A DNA stretch of 9,914 bases from an uncultured Cryomorphaceae bacterium (GTDB taxonomy: Bacteria; Bacteroidota; Bacteroidia; Flavobacteriales; Schleiferiaceae). Positions 1 through 6,067 of this stretch are shown here, in pieces. The stretch covers positions 1 through 9,914 of the forward strand of contig CAJWXO010000036.1 of the NCBI GenBank assembly GCA_913049755.1. The letters run 5' to 3'. Numbering within the stretch: position 1 is the stretch's first letter; each line of letters starts with the position of its first letter. The notes under the pieces are model-generated. The model made no database searches. It was given only the letters and a program-made list of their open reading frames with translations, and was not told where the DNA came from. A program made the translations under genes and the position numbers.

Positions 1-1
1 A

Positions 2-175
2 GATGTAAAGGGCCTTTATTCAAAAGCCCGTCAAGGAATTATTTCAAATTTTACAGGAATTTCTTCTCCTTTTGAAGCCCCAATAAATCCGACAATAAAA
101 GTTGAGACTGACACTATGGATCTCAAAGAATGCTCAAATAGAATTATTTCTTTTATATCTGAAAACCATGTATGA
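2..175 (+). CDS. cysC: Adenylylsulfate (APS) kinase, C-terminal fragment (5' end outside window)
   Basis: Only the last 57 codons and the TGA stop lie in the window; the gene starts upstream. APS kinase phosphorylates adenylylsulfate at the 3'-OH to give PAPS, the cytoplasmic sulfuryl donor. The visible part begins DVKGLYSKARQG and continues with NFTGI, then PFEAP. This matches the conserved C-terminal part of CysC (E. coli: DPKGLYKKARAG, NFTGI, YEAP), and it ends with a helix like the family's last helix. The P-loop half is not visible, so catalytic competence cannot be judged. The stop overlaps the start of cysD by 8 nt (ATGTATGA), which points to translational coupling in one operon. The assignment of this tail is secure; only the missing 5' part limits it. 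Confidence 0.9.
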   Translation, partial: DVKGLYSKARQGIISNFTGISSPFEAPINPTIKVETDTMDLKECSNRIISFISENHV

Positions 176-1061
176 TCATTTAGACGAATTAGAATCGGAA
201 GCAATGTTTATAATCCGAGAAGTATATGCTCAGTTTGAAAATCCTGGGATTCTTTTTTCTGGAGGAAAAGACTCCATAGTGATGAGTCATCTGGCTAGAA
301 AAGCATTTTTTCCAGCCAGCATACCTTTTCCATTGGTTCATGTAGACACGGGTCATAATTTTCCTGAAGCAATTCAATTCCGTGATGAATTTGTAAAAAA
401 GATGAAAACTCAACTCGTAGTTGGATTAGTTCAAGAGTCCATTGATAATGGCACTGCGCAAGAAGAATCTGGTTCGATGGCCAATCGGAATAGACTACAA
501 ACAATTACCCTTCTTGAAACTATAGAAAAAAATAAATTCGACTGCCTAATGGGCGGTGCAAGGCGAGATGAGGAAAAAGCTAGGGCAAAAGAACGCTTCT
601 TTAGTCACCGTGACGATTTTGGACAATGGGATCCTAAAAACCAGAGGCCAGAACTCTGGAATCTTTTTAATGGGAAAAAACTCCCAGGAGAACATTTTAG
701 AGTATTTCCAATCTCAAATTGGACTGAAATGGATATTTGGCACTACATAAGAAGAGAAAAAATTGAATTACCTGAACTCTATTTTGCTAGAAAAAGGAAT
801 GTTATTTGGCGGAGTGATTCATGGCTCCCTGTAAGTTCATTTATCAAACTTAAAGCCACAGAAGTGCCTCAAGAAAAAATGATCAGATTCAGAACCCTTG
901 GCGATATAACTATCACTGGTGGGATAGAATCTGAAGCTACTGAATTAGATGATGTTATTCATGAGATTGAAACCTCAAGACAGACAGAACGCGGGAATAG
1001 AGAAGATGATAAGAGAAGTGAAAATTCAATGGAGGACAGAAAAAAAGAAGGATATTTCTAA
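168..1061 (+). CDS. cysD: Sulfate adenylyltransferase subunit 2 (small, catalytic)
   Basis: CysD is the catalytic subunit of the heterodimeric ATP sulfurylase. It forms APS from ATP and sulfate, driven by GTP hydrolysis in CysN. The 297-residue product (E. coli CysD is about 302) has the PP-loop SGGKDS at residues 31-36, HVDTGHNFPEA, GGARRDEEKARAKER, the very conserved WDPKNQRPELW, FRTLGD, and the family's C-terminal GYF. I chose ATG 168 because the family similarity (a short N-terminal helix rich in E before IIREV) begins there and it gives the ATGTATGA overlap with cysC. The frame stays open upstream to a TTG at 102, but that segment is simply the cysC coding region read in another frame. 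cysN follows after 22 nt. The stretch before GYF is rich in charged residues, as in other CysD proteins. Confidence 0.96.
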   Translation: MYDHLDELESEAMFIIREVYAQFENPGILFSGGKDSIVMSHLARKAFFPASIPFPLVHVDTGHNFPEAIQFRDEFVKKMKTQLVVGLVQESIDNGTAQEESGSMANRNRLQTITLLETIEKNKFDCLMGGARRDEEKARAKERFFSHRDDFGQWDPKNQRPELWNLFNGKKLPGEHFRVFPISNWTEMDIWHYIRREKIELPELYFARKRNVIWRSDSWLPVSSFIKLKATEVPQEKMIRFRTLGDITITGGIESEATELDDVIHEIETSRQTERGNREDDKRSENSMEDRKKEGYF

Positions 1062-1083
1062 TAATAAGATTACTATTTAAACT

Positions 1084-2322
1084 ATGAATTTATTAAGATT
1101 TACTACTGCAGGTTCTGTGGATGACGGAAAATCTACCCTTATCGGACGTCTTTTATATGACTCAAAGAGTGTATACATAGATCAAATGGAGTCAGTAGAA
1201 AAAACTAGTCGTCGAAAAGGGCTTGATAAAATTGACTTTAGTCTTCTTAGTGATGGTCTCAAGGATGAAAGAGAGCAAGGAATCACAATTGATGTTGCCT
1301 ACAGATACTTTTCAACTCCCGCTAGAAAGTTTATAATTGCGGATACTCCTGGACATATCCAATATACCCGCAATATGGTTACTGGGGCATCAACTGCAGA
1401 TGCTGGACTCATATTAATAGATGCACGACAGGGTGTTGTTGAACAAACAAGAAGACATAGTTTCATCGCAGGATTATTGGGTATCCCTTCAGTTATGGTT
1501 TGCATCAACAAGATGGATTTAGTTGATTTTGATGAAAAAAGCTATGATCAAATAGTATCAGATTTTGAGGCTGTAAAAACCTCTTGTAATCTGAGAGCTG
1601 TTGAATTTATACCTATATCTGCTCTTTTAGGTGATAATATTGTTGACCCAAGTGAGAATATGCCTTGGTACAGTGGCCCCACTTTATTGAATCATTTAGA
1701 AACAGTAAAAATCGATAAACCCGCATTGACAAATTCATTTAGGATGCCAATTCAAAACGTAATCAGGCCTCATTCAAATGAACACCATGACTATCGCGGT
1801 TATTCAGGTAGGATTGCTTCTGGACAGGTTTCACTAGGGGATTTGATTACTATTTATCCTTCCAAGAAATCCAGTTTGGTAAAAGGAATATTCCGAGGTG
1901 ATTTATCTATAGAAAAAGCCTTAACAGGAGACAGTATAGCTATATCACTGAAAGATGATATTGATATTAGTAGAGGAGATACATTGTGCAGCGGTGATGA
2001 CCCATTTGTTGAAGCAACCTTAGAAGCAACAATTTGTTGGTTAGATAATGAGCCACAAAGATTAGGGTCAAAATATATCCTACGCCAAGGAACAAATGAA
2101 ACCAATTCTATGATCACTGACATTAAGGGTCTTTTAAATGTTCAAACCTTAAATTTTGAGACTTCTAAAGGGCCATTGTGTTCAAATGAAATCGCTCAGA
2201 TAAGTTTAAAATCAACAAAAGTTATAGTTTATGATTCTTATTCTAGCAATCGCATAACTGGATCTTTTATCCTCATAGATAATGTCACTGGATCAACAGT
2301 TGCTGCAGGAATGATTTTATAA
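1084..2322 (+). CDS. cysN: Sulfate adenylyltransferase subunit 1 (GTPase)
   Basis: CysN is the regulatory translational-type GTPase of ATP sulfurylase, and acts with CysD in APS synthesis. All G motifs are present in the 412-residue product: G1 GSVDDGKST (10-18), G2 region REQGITID (63-70), G3 DTPGH (87-91), G4 NKMD (142-145) and G5 SAL (179-181). EF-Tu-like beta-barrel domains follow, with YRGYSGRIASG near residue 240 matching the CysN domain 2 signature. It is shorter than E. coli CysN (about 475) but complete, and there is no fused APS kinase of the NodQ type; that activity is supplied by the separate cysC upstream. The ATG lies 22 nt after the cysD stop and no promoter is evident between them, so the three genes are probably co-transcribed. 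No obvious strong terminator follows. Confidence 0.96.
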   Translation: MNLLRFTTAGSVDDGKSTLIGRLLYDSKSVYIDQMESVEKTSRRKGLDKIDFSLLSDGLKDEREQGITIDVAYRYFSTPARKFIIADTPGHIQYTRNMVTGASTADAGLILIDARQGVVEQTRRHSFIAGLLGIPSVMVCINKMDLVDFDEKSYDQIVSDFEAVKTSCNLRAVEFIPISALLGDNIVDPSENMPWYSGPTLLNHLETVKIDKPALTNSFRMPIQNVIRPHSNEHHDYRGYSGRIASGQVSLGDLITIYPSKKSSLVKGIFRGDLSIEKALTGDSIAISLKDDIDISRGDTLCSGDDPFVEATLEATICWLDNEPQRLGSKYILRQGTNETNSMITDIKGLLNVQTLNFETSKGPLCSNEIAQISLKSTKVIVYDSYSSNRITGSFILIDNVTGSTVAAGMIL

Positions 2323-2563
2323 AAAATATGATTTGAAGTTCATTTGATTAATCTCTTATCGACTTTTTATTAAAAACTAACTTTAGATTAGAATGTTTTC
2401 CCTTAGAGAAAAAACCAATCATGGAACATTTTATTTTTGATAAGAAGAAAGAAAAAATATTTCCTGAATTATTTAATTTTTCAACCCAAAACCTGAACAG
2501 TTCCATAACTTTTATATATTTATACTAGTTCTAAATAATTTACACTCCTTTCCAAATTACTCT
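2323..2563. other. AT-rich intergenic region after cysN
   Basis: This 241-base spacer separates the cys operon from the next + strand gene. It is strongly AT-rich. I see no convincing GC-rich hairpin with a T-tract for cysN, and no -33/-7 pair of the Bacteroidota type for the downstream gene, only partial matches such as TATATTTA near 2513. A 35-codon open frame from ATG 2421 is not supported by any recognisable feature. Confidence 0.5.
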
Positions 2564-3577
2564 ATGTTTAGTAAGCAAGTTGAATTCCTCAAATTAGTCC
2601 AGCAGAGAATACCCGAACACCTTAATGCTGTTGAAACTTTGAGCGTGGTTTTAGGAATTGGCAATGACTCTACTTATCGTCGACTGCGAGGGGAGACAGC
2701 ATTGACGTATGAAGAGTCTTTTAAACTTGCTGATCATTTTGGCCTTTCACTAGATAGCGTAGGTATAGATGCCCTAAAACGTGTAGATTTTGATGCTGGA
2801 GTGCCTATTGAGGGGATTGAAGACTATGAAGCCCATTCAAATAGAATCATGGATCGAATGCTTCGATTTGAAAATTTTGGCAGCGATTCTCATATGTATT
2901 ACTTCGCCTTGGATTTCCCCCTATTTTATATTTATCAATACCCTTCACTTTTAAAGCTCAAATCTTTTTACTGGGGAAAGAGCATCTTGGGTCTGACTGA
3001 AATGGCCAATTTAACTTACAGCGATTATATAATACCTGAAGAGAGACATAAACGAGATTTGGAGATTATGCGAAGCTATTCGCAAATACCCTCGACTGAG
3101 ATATGGACAAACTCTAGTTATGTTGCCACTCTCAAACAATTACAATATTGTTGGGAAACTGGTATGATAAATAAAAAAAAAGATGCATTAGAAATACTAA
3201 ACGAACTCGAAAATTTACTTAGAGTTATGCGAGTCCAATCTGATACTGGAAAAAAAATAAACCCAATTACAGGAGAGCCCACAGGTGCCGATTTTAATTG
3301 GTACATAAGTGATTTATCAGTAGGTAACAATGCGGTGCATATACGAAGTCAAAATAATTCACATACTTTTTTGAGCTTCAATACATTCAATTTTATTGAA
3401 ACTAGCAACTCAGCTTTCAATAAACAGACCAAAAACTGGCTAGATAATTTTATAAAAAGATCGTTACTTGTTGGACCCGTAGCGATGGGGAAAAGAGATC
3501 AATATTTGAATAAACTAACAGGTCAAATCGATTCCATTCGAAGCGTTATTCTTAGTGAGGAAGAAACTCTTCTTTAA
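2564..3577 (+). CDS. Helix-turn-helix regulator with large C-terminal domain of unknown function
   Basis: A 337-residue soluble protein. Residues about 19-62 look like an XRE/BetR-type helix-turn-helix: a helix around ETLSVVLGI, then NDSTYRRLRGETALTY as the turn and recognition segment, then EESFKLADHFGLSLDSV. The NDSxYRRxRGE pattern is one I associate with Bacteroidota regulators annotated as BetR-like. The remaining ~270 residues have no motif I recognise. They carry aromatic stretches (for example MYYFALDFPLFYIYQYP) and a predicted helical, Lys/Glu-rich part around 200-230, but no clear membrane anchor and no receiver or kinase signature. It is probably a cytoplasmic DNA-binding regulator whose C-terminal part senses an unknown signal. 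It stands alone on its strand and converges on the DoxX gene with a 36-nt gap. Regulator assignment is moderately sure; its target is unknown. Confidence 0.7.
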   Translation: MFSKQVEFLKLVQQRIPEHLNAVETLSVVLGIGNDSTYRRLRGETALTYEESFKLADHFGLSLDSVGIDALKRVDFDAGVPIEGIEDYEAHSNRIMDRMLRFENFGSDSHMYYFALDFPLFYIYQYPSLLKLKSFYWGKSILGLTEMANLTYSDYIIPEERHKRDLEIMRSYSQIPSTEIWTNSSYVATLKQLQYCWETGMINKKKDALEILNELENLLRVMRVQSDTGKKINPITGEPTGADFNWYISDLSVGNNAVHIRSQNNSHTFLSFNTFNFIETSNSAFNKQTKNWLDNFIKRSLLVGPVAMGKRDQYLNKLTGQIDSIRSVILSEEETLL

Positions 3578-3593
3578 ACTGAAAGTAGTTACT

Positions 3594-3609
3594 ATTTCCG
3601 CAGGGAAAT
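3594..3609. terminator. Possible shared hairpin between convergent genes
   Basis: ATTTCC and GGAAAT form a perfect 6-bp stem around the loop GCAG, in the 36-nt gap between two convergent stop codons. A hairpin here could end transcription from either side. The stem is short and AT-rich, and neither side has a proper T-tract directly after it, so this is a weak call. Confidence 0.3.
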
Positions 3610-3613
3610 CGAT

Positions 3614-4048
3614 TTATTTCTTGAAAAGGAAAAAGTCAATTGAAAACCTTCCATTCCCAAAAACTGAAATAACAATTGCACAAAAAAGATAAAGTTGTGC
3701 CGTATCCATTTCTATTAAAAACATTGTATTATGTTTTATGAAAGCAGCGACCACCATTATGATTGCAATCGTAATTCCTCCTATTCTTCCAAATAGTCCA
3801 AGAGCGATAAGTGCTCCACCAATAACCTCTCCCCATCCGGCAATAATTGCTAAAAATTCTGGGAAAACCCATCCAGCCTTGGTTAAACTATCAATAAATT
3901 TTTGAGAAACAGGAAAGTCTTTTATCTTTCCTAGGCCCGCACCAATCGCCATGGTATAGCCAACATGAAAACGAAACAAAAAATATATTAATTCTTGAAA
4001 AATGGATTTTCCAATCCGACTAGGTGAAGGGAATAAGAGTTTTTTCAT
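3614..4048 (-). CDS. DoxX-family integral membrane protein
   Basis: A 144-residue inner-membrane protein with the DoxX/DoxD-like layout of four hydrophobic segments (about 17-37, 62-84, 88-106 and 117-131). The first has the family-like run FRFHVGYTMAIGAGLGKI. Next comes a short amphipathic loop, AGWVFPEFLAIIAGWGEVIGGALIALGLFGRIGG, whose glycine-rich helix and central Glu (E74) are typical, then a KHNTMF loop. DoxX relatives are linked to thiosulfate:quinone oxidoreductase or to oxidative-stress complexes, but most have no proven role. The ATG lies 2 nt after the stop of the aminotransferase gene (TAG CT ATG), so translation is probably coupled and the two are co-transcribed. The family call is good; the role here is unknown. 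Confidence 0.85.
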   Translation of the reverse strand: MKKLLFPSPSRIGKSIFQELIYFLFRFHVGYTMAIGAGLGKIKDFPVSQKFIDSLTKAGWVFPEFLAIIAGWGEVIGGALIALGLFGRIGGITIAIIMVVAAFIKHNTMFLIEMDTAQLYLFCAIVISVFGNGRFSIDFFLFKK

Positions 4049-4050
4049 AG

Positions 4051-4950
4051 CTAAAATTTAGTGCAATAATTTAGTGCGAGCTTATGAAAAGCATCAGATA
4101 AAATTGAAGTTATATTGTTATTCCTCCGATCGGATATTAGACGGCCATCAACTTCATATATTGGAGTTAATTCACCCATTGACCCAGTCCCAAAAGCTTC
4201 ATCTGCACAATATAGTTCTGTCAAACTAATGTTTCTTTCTCTAACATCTATATTAAGGTCTTTAGCTGTCTCAATAATTAGCGCACGCGTTATTCCGTGG
4301 AGACATGCATCCGGCTGCGGAGTATAAAGAATATTATCCTTGACAATAAAAATATTTGTTCCATTCATCTCTGATATGAATCCATAATTATCAAGCATCA
4401 AAGCGTCATCGGCTCCCGCATGATTTGCCTGAATCTTTGCTAGAATATTATTAATTAAATTATTATGATGAATTTTAGAATCTAAATTCATGGGGCTATT
4501 TCTTCGAATTGAAGAAGTAATTATTTTTATACCCTTATCGTTATCATAAACAGGAGGCTTCCACTCTGCTAGGACAATTAAAGTAGATCCATAGGTGTTG
4601 AGGCGTGGGTCCATTCCCGATGTTATTTTTTCTCCCCTTGATAAGGTCAATCGGATATGGACATTGTCTGTCATACCATTTGCCCTTAAAGTCTCAAAAA
4701 TTGCGTTTTTAGTAAATTCTCGAGAAGGTATATCTGAAAAAGCCATAGCTCTAGCGGAGTCTTCTAATCTATCTAAATGTCGATCAAGACAAAAGACTCC
4801 TTGTTTATATACACGAATACCTTCCCAAACTGCATCTCCTCCTTGAACAGATGAATCAAAAACAGAAACCATTGCGTTCTCTCGATCTACCAGTTTGTCC
4901 TTAATCCAAACTTTTATTGAAGCATTGCGGTCATCATATTTTTGAAGCAT
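4051..4950 (-). CDS. Class IV PLP aminotransferase, branched-chain aminotransferase-like (plant BCAT-like type)
   Basis: A 299-residue fold-type IV PLP enzyme, probably a cytoplasmic transaminase. The Schiff-base lysine is K159 in DSKIHHNNL, aligned with the catalytic Lys of E. coli IlvE (AAKAGGNYL). E194 in SEMNGTNIF matches the BCAT glutamate that contacts the cofactor. LHGITR (217-222) and GTGSMGELTP (254-263) are the phosphate-binding and substrate-side motifs. The N-terminal VSVFDSSVQGGDAVWEG replaces the usual DHGFLYGDGVFE of IlvE and, from memory, is nearly that of plant BCAT-like fusion proteins, as is LAEWKPPVYDN. Ordinary leucine/isoleucine/valine transamination is possible but not established, so no ilvE symbol is given. 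It lies 102 nt downstream of the sulfotransferase-like gene and 2 nt before the DoxX gene. Confidence 0.9.
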   Translation of the reverse strand: MLQKYDDRNASIKVWIKDKLVDRENAMVSVFDSSVQGGDAVWEGIRVYKQGVFCLDRHLDRLEDSARAMAFSDIPSREFTKNAIFETLRANGMTDNVHIRLTLSRGEKITSGMDPRLNTYGSTLIVLAEWKPPVYDNDKGIKIITSSIRRNSPMNLDSKIHHNNLINNILAKIQANHAGADDALMLDNYGFISEMNGTNIFIVKDNILYTPQPDACLHGITRALIIETAKDLNIDVRERNISLTELYCADEAFGTGSMGELTPIYEVDGRLISDRRNNNITSILSDAFHKLALNYCTKF

Positions 4951-5020
4951 GTGAATTTGTTTTTTTTATTAAAAGTAATTGAAAAGAAAACTGCTCAACT
5001 CATAATGAGAAAATGAATAC

Positions 5021-5028
5021 CAAAAATA
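5021..5028 (-). promoter_or_regulatory. Possible -7 box upstream of the aminotransferase gene
   Basis: On the minus strand this reads TATTTTTG, an exact match to the Bacteroidota -7 consensus TAnnTTTG, about 70 nt before the aminotransferase ATG. No TTTG-like -33 box sits at the usual 17-23 nt spacing, so the match may be chance in AT-rich DNA. If real, it would let the aminotransferase and DoxX genes be transcribed apart from the sulfotransferase-like gene. Confidence 0.25.
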
Positions 5029-5052
5029 TGCTGACCACAATTATTTCCTTTA

Positions 5053-5787
5053 TCACTCAAATATAATGCGGTCAACATATAGCTCATTATAGAAAGGCAT
5101 TGCCTTTATTTCAATATTCGAATATTTAGGCAGTAAAGGCTCACCCAATTCAGAACCTTTTCCAAAAACACAAGTTTTGTGGACATTTGAATACCAATAA
5201 GGCCACCATGTCCCATCGTATTCTTTTTCTCCTCTTGGCCAAGCAAGCATTTCGGGATAAAATGGTATCCCCAAAGCATCACATATAATTGGGAAAGTCT
5301 TATTGGGAGCAAAGAGCATTTCATCACTATCGACAATAATTTTTCGACCCGGCAATTTTTGAATACTTCTCCATTGATTTACTTGCTCAACAATCCCAAT
5401 ATCTGAAAGGCTTAGCTCAGGAAGCACCTTAGAAAAAGACCGTATTACTTTTCGAGGGTGTCTTATCCAAAAAATATGAATTGCATTTGAAGCCCATTCC
5501 CAAGAAACATCTGTCATATGGTGAGCCATATTTTTTAGATATATCTCTTTGTTGCCAGATGAACTAATAAATTTATGAATTCGCTCTATCACTCCGTCTG
5601 GACTATTTGGATAAGAATTCAAAGTTTCCTCTCGACCTGGATGCTTTAATCCTGTTCTTTTCAAAAATGAAGCATAGAATGGCTCATCAATAACAAAACA
5701 ATTAGGCCTCTGGGCAAATGCATACATCAATGCCGTACTAATGTTTCTAGGACCAGAGATAGCGTGAATTATTTTAGGCTCGTACAT
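5053..5787 (-). CDS. Sulfotransferase-like P-loop protein (plant BCAT-like N-domain type)
   Basis: A 244-residue soluble protein of the PAPS-dependent sulfotransferase superfamily. Near the N-terminus, IIHAISGPRNISTALM has the 5'-phosphosulfate-binding loop (SGPRNIST, residues 11-18). IRHPRKVIRSF (108-118) supplies the RxPxxxxxS-type 3'-phosphate-binding Arg109 and Ser117. DEPFYASFLK (34-43) and WWPYWYSNVHK (194-204) closely match, from memory, the N-terminal half of plant branched-chain aminotransferase-like proteins. The acceptor is unknown, and real sulfuryl transfer is inferred from the fold only. I chose ATG 5787 because family similarity begins right there; a TTG five codons upstream (5802) is a possible alternative. 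The aminotransferase gene follows on the same strand after 102 nt. Confidence 0.82.
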   Translation of the reverse strand: MYEPKIIHAISGPRNISTALMYAFAQRPNCFVIDEPFYASFLKRTGLKHPGREETLNSYPNSPDGVIERIHKFISSSGNKEIYLKNMAHHMTDVSWEWASNAIHIFWIRHPRKVIRSFSKVLPELSLSDIGIVEQVNQWRSIQKLPGRKIIVDSDEMLFAPNKTFPIICDALGIPFYPEMLAWPRGEKEYDGTWWPYWYSNVHKTCVFGKGSELGEPLLPKYSNIEIKAMPFYNELYVDRIIFE

Positions 5788-5863
5788 ACAACAATGATAC
5801 AAAGCACAAACAGGATATAAATAAAATTATATGAATATCTAAAAAGATTCAATCTTAAGAAAA

Positions 5864-5989
5864 CTACTCCACCCCAGGAGCATTTGGATATTGAGAAATA
5901 TTGCAATCATCATTTACATTACCGCATCCCAAAAAAATAAAAATACAGGAGAGTATGATTTTAAGTATTTCGTTTCTATTGTAATCCAT
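5864..5989 (-). CDS. Small putative lipoprotein, 41 residues
   Basis: A short complete reading frame, ATG at 5989 to TAG at 5864. The product starts MDYNRNEILK and continues into a hydrophobic segment (IILSCIFIF) ending in a lipobox-like FLGC with the acylated Cys at position 22. It then has a short polar tail, GNVNDDC followed by NISQYPNAPGVE. Charged N-region, hydrophobic core and lipobox in the right order are good evidence for a type II signal peptide. The mature part would be only about 20 residues, carrying a second Cys (C29). It may be a genuine mini-lipoprotein or the remains of a longer one. It sits 78 nt after the pirin stop and 76 nt before the sulfotransferase-like start, on the same strand. 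I do not recognise a family. Confidence 0.55.
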   Translation of the reverse strand: MDYNRNEILKIILSCIFIFLGCGNVNDDCNISQYPNAPGVE

Positions 5990-5999
5990 ATTTTCTAGC

Positions 6000-6021
6000 G
6001 GTAACATTGAAAATGTTAACC
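6000..6021. repeat. Imperfect inverted repeat upstream of the lipoprotein gene
   Basis: TAACATT (6002-6008) and AATGTTA (6012-6018) are perfect inverted arms around GAA, extended by GG/CC with one bulged A. It lies 11 nt upstream of the lipoprotein ATG, in a position where an operator or an RNA hairpin could affect that gene. There is no T-tract on either side, so it is not a good terminator. Function is unknown. Confidence 0.35.
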
Positions 6022-6051
6022 AAAAAATTAAATTTAATTGCTTGGTAAGCA
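6022..6051 (-). terminator. Possible terminator after the pirin gene
   Basis: Read on the minus strand, TGCTT-ACC-AAGCA (6051-6039) can form a 5-bp hairpin 16 nt after the pirin stop codon. It is followed by the perfect palindrome AATTAAATTTAATT (6039-6026) and a run of six T. Either hairpin plus the U-rich tail could terminate the photolyase-pirin transcript. The stems are short, so the call is tentative. Confidence 0.35.
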
Positions 6052-6067
6052 GTATTATGTTCTGGGA

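Noticed and set aside
102..167. Longer CysD starting at TTG 102
   Set aside because: The extra 22 residues lie inside the cysC coding region in another frame and have no similarity to CysD; ATG 168 matches the family N-terminus.
2421..2528. 35-codon open frame after cysN
   Set aside because: Low-complexity AT-rich translation with no domain, signal or RBS; expected by chance in this composition.
5792..5799. Near -7 box TATCATTG just before the sulfotransferase-like gene
   Set aside because: One mismatch at a key position, no -33 box at proper spacing, and it would put the transcript start at the ATG itself.
5844..5856. AAGATTGAATCTT plus T-run as a terminator of the lipoprotein gene
   Set aside because: A realistic loop leaves only a 4-bp stem; kept as a pattern observation, not as a terminator.
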